Shown one piece after another: positions 19,597 to 27,853 of a DNA stretch of 64,000 nucleotides; within the stretch, counting starts at the first letter, position 1; the number at the start of each line of letters is the position of its first letter. Both the position numbers and the translations under genes were made by a program. The DNA comes from Couchioplanes caeruleus (GTDB lineage Bacteria; Actinomycetota; Actinomycetes; Mycobacteriales; Micromonosporaceae). Under the pieces are notes generated by a model. It saw only the letters and a program-made list of their open reading frames with translations, did no database searches and was not told where the DNA came from. The stretch is from the NCBI RefSeq assembly GCF_003751945.1, contig NZ_RJKL01000001.1, forward strand, positions 3,596,001 to 3,660,000. The letters run 5' to 3'.

Positions 19597-20835
19597 TCAA
19601 GCGGCCGAGGCCAGCAGCGGCTGGAGGTCGGGAAACGCAACGCTCTCGCGGTAGTGCCGCCCGGTTTTGATGCAGTGGTGTAGGCAGCCCAGGAGCCGGT
19701 TGAACAGGTTGCGTAGTGCCGCGTTGTGGTTGTCCCCGGCCGTTCGACGGCGCTGGTAGTGGGCTCGGGCGCCGGGCGAGGCGGTCAGCGCCGAGAAGGC
19801 CCAGTGGTAGCCGGCCGTGGCGAGGCGTTGGTTCTTGATCCTGCGGTGCATGACGAGCAGGCTCTTACCGGAGGCCCGGGTGACCGGCGCTGATCCGGCA
19901 TAGGATTTGACTGCTCTCGCGTCAGCGAAGCGGGATCGGTCATCACTGATCTCAGCGAGAACCCGGGCGCCGACGAGTCGACCGATGCCTGCGAAGCTGG
20001 TGATGATCTCGGCGTCCGGGTGCTGGTCAAAGGCCTGTTCCGCCGCGGTGGCGAGGTCCTCGGCGCTCACGCATGCCGCGTCCAGAGCGCGCAGCAGCGC
20101 CGACGCCTGGCGGCCCAAGGCCTGTTCTACCAGCGCGGGCTGGCGCATGTATTCGGCGGTGAAGAACCCGTGCAACCGGCGCGCCTCGGCCTCGACGCCG
20201 CGCTGGCGTCCGGCTTGTCGCAGCAGCTCTGCCAAGCGTTCGACGTTGAGAGCGGCAGCCTGCGCCGGGGTTGGCGCGTCCGACAACACCATGCGAGCTT
20301 CCGGGCGCATGATCCCGCCGCGGGCGTCGCGGAACGCGGCAAGGAAGCCTGGGTAGTACTCGCGCAGCAGTGAACGCAGCTTGTTATGCGCCTGGGTGCG
20401 ATCCCAGACAGCGTCCTGCTGAGCACGGGCCAGCACCGCGACCGCCTGAGCCAGTTCCGAGTCCGTTGGCAACGGGCGGTGCACGGCCAGGTCGGTGCGC
20501 AGGATGTTGGCCAGGACCATCGCGTCGGCATGATCGGACTTTTTGCCCGAGACCACATACCGATCGCGGTAACGGGCCACCGCCATCGGGTTGATCGCGA
20601 ACACCGCCCTGCCGGTGGCGCGCAAGCAGGCGACCAGCAGCCCTCGTGACGTCTCGATCGCTACTGGGATCGGTGCTGTGGCATTGTCACCGGCCTCGGC
20701 CAACAGCTGCACCAGCTCTGCGAAACCCGCGACGTCATCACTGATACGTCGCCGCGCCACAAGCATGCCGTTCACGTCCACTATCGCCACGTCATGGTGC
20801 TGCTCGGACCAGTCGATCCCGCAGAACACCGCCAT
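19597..20835 (-). CDS. IS110-family transposase
   Basis: The product is 412 residues from ATG 20835. The N-terminal RuvC-like DEDD domain begins FCGIDWSEQHHDVAIVD and continues with KSDHADAMVLA. The C-terminal Transposase_20 domain has ITSFAGIGRLVGARVLAEI and FADARAVKSYAGSAPVTRASG, ending with a helical region. IS110 enzymes insert via a RuvC/Tnp hybrid mechanism guided by a bridge RNA made from the element's non-coding end. The gene looks full length and undamaged. Residues upstream of the ATG in the longer frame are not conserved in the family. Confidence 0.92.
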   Translation of the reverse strand: MAVFCGIDWSEQHHDVAIVDVNGMLVARRRISDDVAGFAELVQLLAEAGDNATAPIPVAIETSRGLLVACLRATGRAVFAINPMAVARYRDRYVVSGKKSDHADAMVLANILRTDLAVHRPLPTDSELAQAVAVLARAQQDAVWDRTQAHNKLRSLLREYYPGFLAAFRDARGGIMRPEARMVLSDAPTPAQAAALNVERLAELLRQAGRQRGVEAEARRLHGFFTAEYMRQPALVEQALGRQASALLRALDAACVSAEDLATAAEQAFDQHPDAEIITSFAGIGRLVGARVLAEISDDRSRFADARAVKSYAGSAPVTRASGKSLLVMHRRIKNQRLATAGYHWAFSALTASPGARAHYQRRRTAGDNHNAALRNLFNRLLGCLHHCIKTGRHYRESVAFPDLQPLLASAA

Positions 20836-21153
20836 CGGCCCACGCTCCCGTCTCGACCCGTCTGCGCCTGCTGGGGTCGCACCGCGCCCTAATGACAGGA
20901 CTCCTGGTCCACCATCCCACCGGCGGTTCGCGACCTCAGATCTCCGCGAGGCTCTGCAACTTGTCAAGGACTCACCGGTCCCGGCTGACGCAACAGATGC
21001 ACCCCCACGAATGGCTCGCGTCATCAATATCATCCAAGAGGGCCGAGCCGGCACCGCTCATGACGGACCGCTCTTGTCGTGGCGCTCCAGGCGCCGGCTA
21101 CAAACCAGGCCTCCTACCAGCATCGACCAGGCCCGGCCCTACCTGCTCATTAG
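20836..21153. other. Upstream flank of IS110 transposase, possible bridge-RNA region
   Basis: The 318 bp between the IS110 start codon and the IS5 remnant hold no credible protein. In characterised IS110-group elements the segment upstream of the transposase encodes the structured bridge RNA with two guide loops. By position this stretch should include it, on the minus strand near 20836-21010. I did not establish a fold, so this is inference from family knowledge. Confidence 0.3.
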
Positions 21154-21417
21154 GGCTACAGCAGTGAAGCGTTGCGCCTGGCCTGCCGCGAGCGCGGCAC
21201 GGAACCGATCATCCCGAAGCCCAAGACACCCGGTGTGAAGGGCCTGGGCAAGCTGCGCTACGTCGTGGAACAAACCTTCGCCCTGCTGCACCAGTTCCGC
21301 CGCCTGGCCGTGCGTTGGGAACGCCGCCTCGACATCCACGACGGCTTCGTCAGCCTCGCCTGCGTCCTGATCTGCTGGCACCGACTGATCAACTGGACCA
21401 ATCAGAGATCGTGTTAG
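21154..21417 (+). pseudogene. C-terminal remnant of an IS5-family transposase
   Basis: An in-frame stretch begins GYSSEALRLACRERGTEPI and runs through YVVEQTFALLHQFRRLAVRWERR to CVLICWHRLINW. This is the last third of an IS5-family DDE transposase, including the region of the final catalytic glutamate (VVEQTFA). A TAG lies directly before the first codon and the N-terminal two thirds are missing, so it is an inactive fragment. It is a different subfamily from the intact IS5 element inserted just downstream. Confidence 0.8.
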
Positions 21418-21426
21418 GAACAGTAA

Positions 21427-21442
21427 GTGCCCGTCTGGAAAC
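21427..21442. repeat. Left terminal inverted repeat of the IS5 element
   Basis: The 16-bp sequence GTGCCCGTCTGGAAAC is the reverse complement of 22437-22452. Confidence 0.92.
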
Positions 21443-21553
21443 TTGGGTCTGTCGATGGGTAGGCGGTGCGGCGCGTCTGAATGACATGGGTAGGGCCTTG
21501 AGGTAGAAGCGCAGGTAACCACACCAAACACGCTCGATCCCTCAAGGCCCTGT

Positions 21554-22432
21554 ATGACTTTCTACCTGGTCGGTGGCGCCGGCGCATCCACCGCCTCTGT
21601 CGTGTCCGCCGATCACCTGCCAAGCAACCGTGCCCGTCTTTATCCGTCGGACACCAGCGACGCGGAATGGCAGGTCATCGCCCCGCTGATCCCGGCTGGA
21701 CAGCCGAGCCGTCGCGGCGGGCGCCGGCCGGTGCATTCACGCCGCGACATCGTCGACGCGATCCGCTACCTCGCCCACAACGGCTGCGTCTGGCGGGCCT
21801 TACCCGCCGATTTCCCGCCCTGGCAGACCGTCTACGACTACCACGCCCGCTGGAGCACCGACGGCACCGTCAACCGCCTGCACAACACCCTGCGCGACCA
21901 GGTCCGCACCGCAGCCGGCCGCGAACCCGAGCCGAGCGCAGCCATCATCGACTCACAGTCGGTGCGCGCGGCCGAGACCGTCGCCCGGGCCAGCCGCGGC
22001 TACGACGCCGGCAAGAGGGTCAACGGCCGTAAACGCCACATCGCCGTGGACACCATCGGGCTGCTGCTCGTCGTCGCGGTCAGCGCCGCCTCGGTGCAGG
22101 ACCGCCAAGCCGGCCGCGTCCTGCTCTGGGCCGTACACACCGTCTGCCGAAAGGTGACGATGACCTGGGCCGACAGTGGCTACAGCGGCACGCTGGTCGA
22201 CTTCGCCGCCGCACTCGGCGTCACCGTCACGATCGTCGCGAAATTCGCCGGACAGTTCGGCTTCCACGTTCTACCCCGGCGCTGGGTGGTGGAACGGACT
22301 CTGTCCTGGATCAGCCGATGCCGACGCACCGTACGTGACTACGAACGCCTACCCGAACATCACGCCGCGATCGTGCAATGGTCAATGATCATCATCATGA
22401 GCCGCCGCCTGGCACGCCATCACCGACCCTGA
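21554..22432 (+). CDS. IS5-family transposase
   Basis: The product is 292 residues. An N-terminal DUF4096-type segment (YPSDTSDAEWQVIAPLIP; RYLAHNGCVWRALPADFPPW) is followed by a DDE domain: IIDSQSVRAAETV holds the first aspartate, TWADSGYSGTLVD the second and VVERTLSWISR the glutamate. The frame is uninterrupted and enclosed by matching inverted repeats, so the element may be functional. The last codon lies only 4 bp from the right repeat. Confidence 0.92.
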   Translation: MTFYLVGGAGASTASVVSADHLPSNRARLYPSDTSDAEWQVIAPLIPAGQPSRRGGRRPVHSRRDIVDAIRYLAHNGCVWRALPADFPPWQTVYDYHARWSTDGTVNRLHNTLRDQVRTAAGREPEPSAAIIDSQSVRAAETVARASRGYDAGKRVNGRKRHIAVDTIGLLLVVAVSAASVQDRQAGRVLLWAVHTVCRKVTMTWADSGYSGTLVDFAAALGVTVTIVAKFAGQFGFHVLPRRWVVERTLSWISRCRRTVRDYERLPEHHAAIVQWSMIIIMSRRLARHHRP

Positions 22433-22436
22433 AACG

Positions 22437-22452
22437 GTTTCCAGACGGGCAC
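22437..22452. repeat. Right terminal inverted repeat of the IS5 element
   Basis: GTTTCCAGACGGGCAC is an exact reverse complement of the left repeat at 21427-21442, and TAA follows as in the left flank. Confidence 0.92.
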
Positions 22453-22559
22453 TAAAGGGCAATCCTTCTCATCCTCGCCGAGAGGCGAGGCGTCGATCCT
22501 CGCCCGCGTAGCCGGGATTCCTGGGCGGCCCGTATGGGCCGCCCAGGAATCCGGTGTGG

Positions 22560-24074
22560 TCAAGACGCCCAGATCCGGGCCATCCACTCCTCGACCTCGC
22601 CAGAGGTACGGGGCATCGCGGCGGATAGGTTCTCGCACCCGTCGGGGGTCACCAGCACGTTGTCCTCGATGCGGACGCCGATGCCTCGGAACTCGGCGGG
22701 CGCCAGAAGGTCGTCAGCTTTGAAGTACAAGCCCGGCTCGACGGTGAGGACCATGCCGGGCTGAAGTTCACCGTCCATGTAGTCCTTGCGTAACAGAAGC
22801 TGACAGTCGTGCACGTCCATGCCTAGGTGGTGCGAGGTGCCGTGGACCATCCATCGGCGGTGCCAGCCGCCGTGCTCACGGTCCAGGGTCTGTTCGAGCG
22901 TGACCCCCTCGGGCAACAGGCCCCACTCGTGAAGGCGACGCGCTATGACCTCGTTGGCGGCGGCGTGGATGTCGCTGAACTTGTTGCCGGGCTTCACTGC
23001 GTCCATGCCGGCCTGCTGCGCCTCGAAGACCGCGTCATAAATCTTGCGCTGCACGTCTGTGAAGTGGCCGTTCACCGGGAGGCTACGCGTGATGTCGGCG
23101 GTGTACAGCGAGTCGATCTCGATACCGGCGTCGATTAGCATCAGGTCACCCTTTCTGATGTCGCCGGTATTCTTGGTCCAGTGGATGGTGTTGGCGTGGT
23201 CGCCCGACGCACAGATCGACTCGTACCCGACGCCGTTGCCCTCGTGCCGGGAGTACAGGCCGAAGACGCCCTCGATCCACCGCTCACCACGCCCTTTGCG
23301 CACCGCTTCGGGCAGCGCAGCGATGATTCCCTCGAAGGCTCGGTGGGTGGCGGCGATGGCCGCACGCATCTCGCCGATCTCCCACTCGTCCTTGACGAGC
23401 CGTAATCCGGAGAGGTAACGGGCCAGTTCCTCGTCTGCCTCCGCCTGCGCCTCCGCCTCCTGCTGCTGCTGCACGGACTCGGCCAGGCGGGCCTGGTCCC
23501 GGATCGAATGGACCAGGTCGGCGACGCGGGGATCGCTAAGCCGGACCACTCGGAGACCGGCGCCAACGTCCTTGGCGAGGTCGTCCTTGAGAGAGTCGAG
23601 GTGCCGTGCGGTCAGGCCGAGCTGCGATTCCATGTCCGCCAAGGTGGGACGCGGGCCGACCCAGAACTCGCCGAAGCGGGAGTCGGCGTAGAACTCCTCG
23701 CTGTCCCGCGGCGCCAGCGGCCGGAAGTAAAGGATCGCTTCATGGCCGCCGTCCGGACGTGGGTCGAGGACCAGCACGCTGTCGGGCTCGGCGGCGGCGC
23801 CGATGCCGGTCAGATGCGCGAAGGCGGTGTGCGGGCGGAAGGTGTGGTCGGTGTCGTTGCTGCGCACCTTCAGACCGCCGGCGGGGATGACGAGCCGCTC
23901 GCTGGGGAACCGCTGGGACACGGTCTCCCGCCGTTGGGCGGCGTATTCGGCGACCTCCGCGCGGGGAGTGGGTGCCCGGTCGTCGTTCGCCCATCCTGAG
24001 GCGATGAACTCGCGGAACTCGGTGTTCTGAGGGATGCCGCGGTGGCTTGCCTTCGCCTGATCGTCGCTCATCAT
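22560..24074 (-). CDS. pepP: Xaa-Pro aminopeptidase (M24B), last gene of the biosynthetic operon
   Basis: The product is 504 residues, normal for the actinobacterial aminopeptidase P family. It has an N-terminal AMP_N domain (to about residue 190) and a C-terminal pita-bread domain with all five metal ligands: DAGIEIDSLYTADITRS near 318-330 (two Asp), HHLGMDVHD near 413, VEPGLYF near 444 and VRIEDN near 466. It removes an N-terminal residue before proline. Its start (ATGATG) overlaps the stop of the MaoC gene, so it is co-translated with the cluster. It may trim a peptide product or intermediate, or give self-protection; an ordinary peptide-turnover role is also possible. Confidence 0.9.
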   Translation of the reverse strand: MMSDDQAKASHRGIPQNTEFREFIASGWANDDRAPTPRAEVAEYAAQRRETVSQRFPSERLVIPAGGLKVRSNDTDHTFRPHTAFAHLTGIGAAAEPDSVLVLDPRPDGGHEAILYFRPLAPRDSEEFYADSRFGEFWVGPRPTLADMESQLGLTARHLDSLKDDLAKDVGAGLRVVRLSDPRVADLVHSIRDQARLAESVQQQQEAEAQAEADEELARYLSGLRLVKDEWEIGEMRAAIAATHRAFEGIIAALPEAVRKGRGERWIEGVFGLYSRHEGNGVGYESICASGDHANTIHWTKNTGDIRKGDLMLIDAGIEIDSLYTADITRSLPVNGHFTDVQRKIYDAVFEAQQAGMDAVKPGNKFSDIHAAANEVIARRLHEWGLLPEGVTLEQTLDREHGGWHRRWMVHGTSHHLGMDVHDCQLLLRKDYMDGELQPGMVLTVEPGLYFKADDLLAPAEFRGIGVRIEDNVLVTPDGCENLSAAMPRTSGEVEEWMARIWAS

Positions 24075-24604
24075 TCAATCCTGTCAGATTCGGTGGCCTC
24101 GGTGATCACTCGCTCTGCTTGCTCGCGGCAGCGGACCAGGAAGGACCGTTCGAAGACGATGACGGTCTCCCCGGTCGACTTCGTGCCCGTCGTTTCCACG
24201 GTGATGATGCCCTCGCCCGGCCGGGATCTGGACAGCCGCTTGTGCAGGATCCGGCTCGTCGCGTAGAGCGTGTCCCCGACGAAGACCGGGTCCTTCAGGC
24301 GGACCCTGTCCCAGCCCAGGTTCGCCACGGCTCTTGCGGACAGCGCCTGCACGGTCATCCCGCCGATCAGGCACAGCGTGATGCCGCTGTTGACGAGGAC
24401 CCGCCCGTATCCGGTGCCTGCACCGTAGTGCCGGTCGAAATGCAGGGGGTGCTGATTCATGGTCAGCAGGGTCAACCAGGTGTTGTCGGCCTCGGAGAGG
24501 GTGCGGCCCGGCCAATGGCGGATCACCATTCCCGGCTCGAAGTCCTCGTAGTCCCCGCCGTGCTCCTCGACGTATTCGTTGTCCTGGACTCGGCGCAGCG
24601 TCAT
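24071..24604 (-). CDS. MaoC-family dehydratase/hydratase, mesaconyl-CoA hydratase-like
   Basis: The product is 177 residues with a single hot-dog MaoC domain. The start region (YEDFEPGMVIRHWPGRTLSEADNTWLTLLTMNQHPLHFD) carries the catalytic Asp/His pair typical of beta-methylmalyl-CoA dehydratases. VNSGITLCLIGGMTV and KDPVFVGDTLYA also match that subgroup. The expected reaction is syn dehydration of a beta-hydroxyacyl-CoA or the reverse hydration. The partner that makes such a substrate, an HpcH/HpaI CoA-ester lyase, lies three genes upstream. It begins 60 bp after the ATP-grasp gene and overlaps pepP. Confidence 0.85.
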   Translation of the reverse strand: MTLRRVQDNEYVEEHGGDYEDFEPGMVIRHWPGRTLSEADNTWLTLLTMNQHPLHFDRHYGAGTGYGRVLVNSGITLCLIGGMTVQALSARAVANLGWDRVRLKDPVFVGDTLYATSRILHKRLSRSRPGEGIITVETTGTKSTGETVIVFERSFLVRCREQAERVITEATESDRIE

Positions 24605-24664
24605 GCGTCATTCTCCGTGATCATTGTGAGACAGATTCGGTGTGCTGGCGGGTGTGACGGGCGA

Positions 24665-26020
24665 TCACACCGCCACCATGACGTTGTCGCAGCTGCTGAC
24701 CAGCCCTTTGACGTTGACGATCCCGGCCGAGCCGTCGGCGTGGAACCGGCAGAACAGTCCTGCGGGGCGCCCCTGGAACAGCAGTGGTCCGAGCACCGGC
24801 GCGACCTCGGCCTCGTGGGGTTCGTCGGTGCCGTCGGCGATCAGCGTGGTCCGGCAGGTCCGCGGTGCCACGAAGTCCTGCACCACGCTGGTGCCGTCGG
24901 CGACGGCTTCTCCCACCGCGGCCTCCCACGTCGCCGGGTCGGTGTCCCGGCCGATGAGCACCTGTTTGCCGCTCTCTCCCAGGCCGGCCTTGAGCACCAG
25001 CGTTTCCCGGTTCTCGATCACGAAGGGCAGCAGGTCGACCTGCTCACCGTCGCGGCCTGTCTTACGCTCCGAGAGGACCCGTGTCCACGGGAGGTAGCGG
25101 TCCACCAGCCTGCGGTCGGCCGCGGTCATCCACGGCCGGCCCTCGGACAGCAGTCCCATGGTCTGCTTACTGTGCATGAAGGTCGACGTCTGGGTGCCCA
25201 CCAGGAGGCAGCCGTTGTCCAGCGCCTTCTGCACCCCGGTGGTGTCGAGGCCCGCGTCCATCCAGTCGGGAATGGTGAAGTTCCGCAGGCCCACCGGATA
25301 GCGCAGCTGCGGCGCGCAGTCCCACGCCTCGGGGAGCTCCTCCGGCTCGAAGAACCGCGCCGTCACGCCGTGGTTGTTGAGGTAGTCGGCCTCCAGCTCG
25401 AAGTACCGGCTGGTGACGCCTTCCACCCGGGCACTTCCGACGATCGCCACGCGCGGCGCCACCGCAAGGTCCGCGCTGAGCGACCGGTACATCTCGGCGC
25501 GTACGGCGAGCGGGTCCGGGGCGTGGAAGAGGGTCCGGCCGTACTCGTCGGAGTAGAGCTTGCGCCACACGTCCAAGCGGCAGTGCGACTCCACCACGCC
25601 GCCGAGTGCGCCGCTGACGTTGAACTCCAGGAACTGGGGCCCGGCCGGCCCGATGACGAGGTCCGGTCGGACGACGCAGTCGGCGTACCGTTCCTCGACG
25701 AAGTCGTCACCGAGCCAGAGCTGATCCTCGCTGTCCGGCATGCGGTAGGCCGCCAGCCTGCCCGCCGTGGTCGGCGCGGTCTCCAGGGCGGTGCGGCGCA
25801 GCAGCTCGACGAGGGCCGCGGCGACCCGGAAGACCTCGGCGTAGGACGCACGCGGGATCGCCATCGGCGTGGCGGGAAGGATCGGCTGGTACGGCCAGCC
25901 GGTGTCCCGCAGCTCGTGCCGCAGCATCTGCCGGATGGTGTCGACCGGGGCGGCGCTCGGGAAGAGGCGCCGACCGAACCAGGGGTGACCGGACGATGTC
26001 ACCTCGACGTCCTCACGCAT
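24665..26020 (-). CDS. Circularly permuted ATP-grasp ligase (first copy)
   Basis: The product is 451 residues. A FLEFNVSGALGG motif near residue 130 and an ETLVLKAGLGESGKQV block near 338-353, followed by DPATWEAAVGEAV and VVQDFV, match the glutathionylspermidine-synthase-like, circularly permuted ATP-grasp fold. Such enzymes activate a carboxylate as acyl phosphate and join it to an amine. It is clearly related to the product of 33843-35273 (LLELNVTSALGG; LVLKPTLLHGGSG). Its start overlaps the end of the ornithine-cyclodeaminase-like gene by 8 bp. I infer amide-bond formation in a small peptide-like product; the substrates are unknown. Confidence 0.7.
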   Translation of the reverse strand: MREDVEVTSSGHPWFGRRLFPSAAPVDTIRQMLRHELRDTGWPYQPILPATPMAIPRASYAEVFRVAAALVELLRRTALETAPTTAGRLAAYRMPDSEDQLWLGDDFVEERYADCVVRPDLVIGPAGPQFLEFNVSGALGGVVESHCRLDVWRKLYSDEYGRTLFHAPDPLAVRAEMYRSLSADLAVAPRVAIVGSARVEGVTSRYFELEADYLNNHGVTARFFEPEELPEAWDCAPQLRYPVGLRNFTIPDWMDAGLDTTGVQKALDNGCLLVGTQTSTFMHSKQTMGLLSEGRPWMTAADRRLVDRYLPWTRVLSERKTGRDGEQVDLLPFVIENRETLVLKAGLGESGKQVLIGRDTDPATWEAAVGEAVADGTSVVQDFVAPRTCRTTLIADGTDEPHEAEVAPVLGPLLFQGRPAGLFCRFHADGSAGIVNVKGLVSSCDNVMVAV

Positions 26021-26990
26021 TTCCGTCCGTCCTTCCCCATGACGCCGGCGAAGCGCTCAGAGCCACGGCGGCGGCGGTGTCCTCGATGGCCATGCCGACG
26101 GTGCGCAGCACCGAGGTCCGGCCGCCGACGATGATCTCGCCACCGACCAGCCTGCCCAGCTCGTGCAGGTCGTCCTCGCCGATCAGGCTGGCGGCGAGGG
26201 CGGCCCGCACCTCACCCGCGCCGTCCAGCGCGGCGGTGCGATCCTCCACGAGGGTCACCGCGCTGGCCAGGGTGGCCGGCTCCAGTTCGACGGCGTCCGG
26301 GTGGGTGCCGCCGATCACGTTGACGTGCACTCCGCGGGCCAGCCAGCCCGCCTCCACCAGCGGTCTGCTGTCGTCGGTCGAGGTGGCGGTGCAGACGATC
26401 GCCGCGTCGGCGACCGCAGCCTTCACGGAGTCGCAGACGGTGGCGCGGATCGGCCCGACCGCCTCCTGGGCCCAGTCGGCGAGCTGCTCGGCGCGGGCAC
26501 GCGTCCGCGAGAAGATCCGTACGCTGCGGATCGGCCGTACCGCCGCCAACGCCCGGATCAGGGCTCGCGCCTGCACGCCCGCACCGATGACCGTCAGGTC
26601 GTCGGCGTCGTCGGCGGTGCACGACCGGGTCGCCAGTGCGGCGACCGCGCCGGTGCGGACGGCGGTCAGCTCGGCGCCGTCCAGGAGGGCGGTGACCTGT
26701 CCGGTCTCCAGGTCGGTGAGGGCGACGAGCCCGTGGATCAGTGGCAGTCCGCGTTCCGGGTTGCCGGGGGTGAGTGTGGTGATCTTGACGCTGCCCACCC
26801 CTCTCCTCTCCCACACGGCGGGGCTGACGAGCAGCACCCGCTGGTCACCGTGCTCGATGACGGTCCGGGCGGGCGACCGGGTCCGGCCGGCGGCCAGGTC
26901 CACGAACATCTCGCCGAGCGTGTCGATGACACGCGTCATCCGCCGCGAGCCCGACATGTCCTCGGCGCCGACCATCGTCAGCGCGGTCAT
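26013..26990 (-). CDS. Ornithine cyclodeaminase / mu-crystallin family NAD(P)-dependent enzyme
   Basis: The product is 325 residues with the family layout. The substrate domain contains SPARTVIEHGDQRVL and SVKITTLTPGNPERGLPLIHG (catalytic lysine region), and the Rossmann domain has VIGAGVQA near 137. Members catalyse ornithine or lysine cyclodeamination, imine reduction, or amino-acid oxidation as in SbnB. It lies between CoA-lyase and ATP-grasp genes with ATGA overlap upstream. It could supply a cyclic amino acid or reduce an imine formed from the pathway ketone; sequence alone does not decide. Confidence 0.85.
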   Translation of the reverse strand: MTALTMVGAEDMSGSRRMTRVIDTLGEMFVDLAAGRTRSPARTVIEHGDQRVLLVSPAVWERRGVGSVKITTLTPGNPERGLPLIHGLVALTDLETGQVTALLDGAELTAVRTGAVAALATRSCTADDADDLTVIGAGVQARALIRALAAVRPIRSVRIFSRTRARAEQLADWAQEAVGPIRATVCDSVKAAVADAAIVCTATSTDDSRPLVEAGWLARGVHVNVIGGTHPDAVELEPATLASAVTLVEDRTAALDGAGEVRAALAASLIGEDDLHELGRLVGGEIIVGGRTSVLRTVGMAIEDTAAAVALSASPASWGRTDGNA

Positions 26991-27853
26991 CCGGCGCCGC
27001 CGTCGCCGAACCGGGCCGTCCAGGCATCCTCACGCGCCACCGTGGCACGGGCCACTCGGGCGAACGGCGGGCCCACCATGTTCCCGTCCAGGATCGCGAT
27101 CCCGCCGTTGGCGGCACCGACGGCCCGCACCACCCGGCGTGCCAGTCGAAGCTCGTCGGGCTGGGGCCGCAGAGTTCCGTTGATCACCTGGAGCTCGCTC
27201 GGGTGCACCGTCGCCTTGCCGTGGAAGCCGAGCGCCCGCACCCGGGCGGTCTCCTCGGCGAGGACCTCCGGCTCGGAGAGCCGGAAGTTGGCGGTGTCGA
27301 TGCAGGCGGTGCCGTACCGGGCGCAGGCGAGGGCCATCGCCTGGCGGGCGGCGAGCATGGCCTCCCAGGTGATCTCCACTCCGAGCGTGGCGGCCAGGTC
27401 GGCCGAGCCGAGCACCAGGCCGTCGGCCGCCTCGGTGATCGCGTCGAGGCCGGTGATCGCCTCCACCGTCTCCACCGTCACGTAGATCTCCGGATGCGCG
27501 CCCGCCGAGGCCAGGATCCGGCGCAGCAGCGTCACCTCCGCCGCCGAGGTCACCATCGTCATCATGACGATGCCGGGCCGTACGGGGCTGTCGGTGAGCA
27601 TCACCAGGTCGTGCACCGCGTCGGCGCTGCCCAGCTCGTTCATGCGTACGGCGACGTTCCCCGGGCTCGGCGCCTTCTCCAGCGCCGCCCGGCACACCGC
27701 GCGGGCGTCCGGCTTCGCGGCCGGCGGCACGGAGTCCTCCAGATCGATCAGGTGGACGTCGGCGTCATAGGACCACGCCTTCACCACCCGATCCAGCGAG
27801 ATCGCCGGGGTGTAGAGAATGCTGCGCGGAATCGCCCGGGTGGGGCCCGTCAT
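26987..27853 (-). CDS. HpcH/HpaI-family CoA-ester lyase (citrate lyase beta / malyl-CoA lyase-like)
   Basis: The product is 288 residues from ATG 27853, which overlaps the stop of the oxoamine synthase gene. It has the CitE/malyl-CoA-lyase signatures RSILYTPA at the start, HLIDLEDSVPPAAKPDAR near 35, VTVETVEAITGLD with the metal-binding glutamate, LVLGSADLAATLGV and GFHGKATVHPSELQVIN near 213. These TIM-barrel enzymes join or cleave an acyl-CoA and a 2-oxo acid. Working in synthesis with the MaoC protein it would form and dehydrate a malyl-CoA-type thioester, a good acyl donor for the adjacent alpha-oxoamine synthase. That pathway role is inferred. Confidence 0.85.
   Translation of the reverse strand: MTGPTRAIPRSILYTPAISLDRVVKAWSYDADVHLIDLEDSVPPAAKPDARAVCRAALEKAPSPGNVAVRMNELGSADAVHDLVMLTDSPVRPGIVMMTMVTSAAEVTLLRRILASAGAHPEIYVTVETVEAITGLDAITEAADGLVLGSADLAATLGVEITWEAMLAARQAMALACARYGTACIDTANFRLSEPEVLAEETARVRALGFHGKATVHPSELQVINGTLRPQPDELRLARRVVRAVGAANGGIAILDGNMVGPPFARVARATVAREDAWTARFGDGGAG

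Larger units (their letters stand above)
21427..22452 (+). mobile_element. Complete IS5-family insertion sequence, 1026 bp
   Basis: Perfect 16-bp terminal inverted repeats bound the element: GTGCCCGTCTGGAAAC at 21427-21442 and its complement at 22437-22452. Both are flanked by TAA (21424-21426 and 22453-22455), consistent with a 3-bp target duplication. One transposase gene fills the interior. The exact ends and duplication suggest a recent insertion. It sits in the non-coding flank between the older IS5 remnant and the biosynthetic cluster. Confidence 0.92.
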
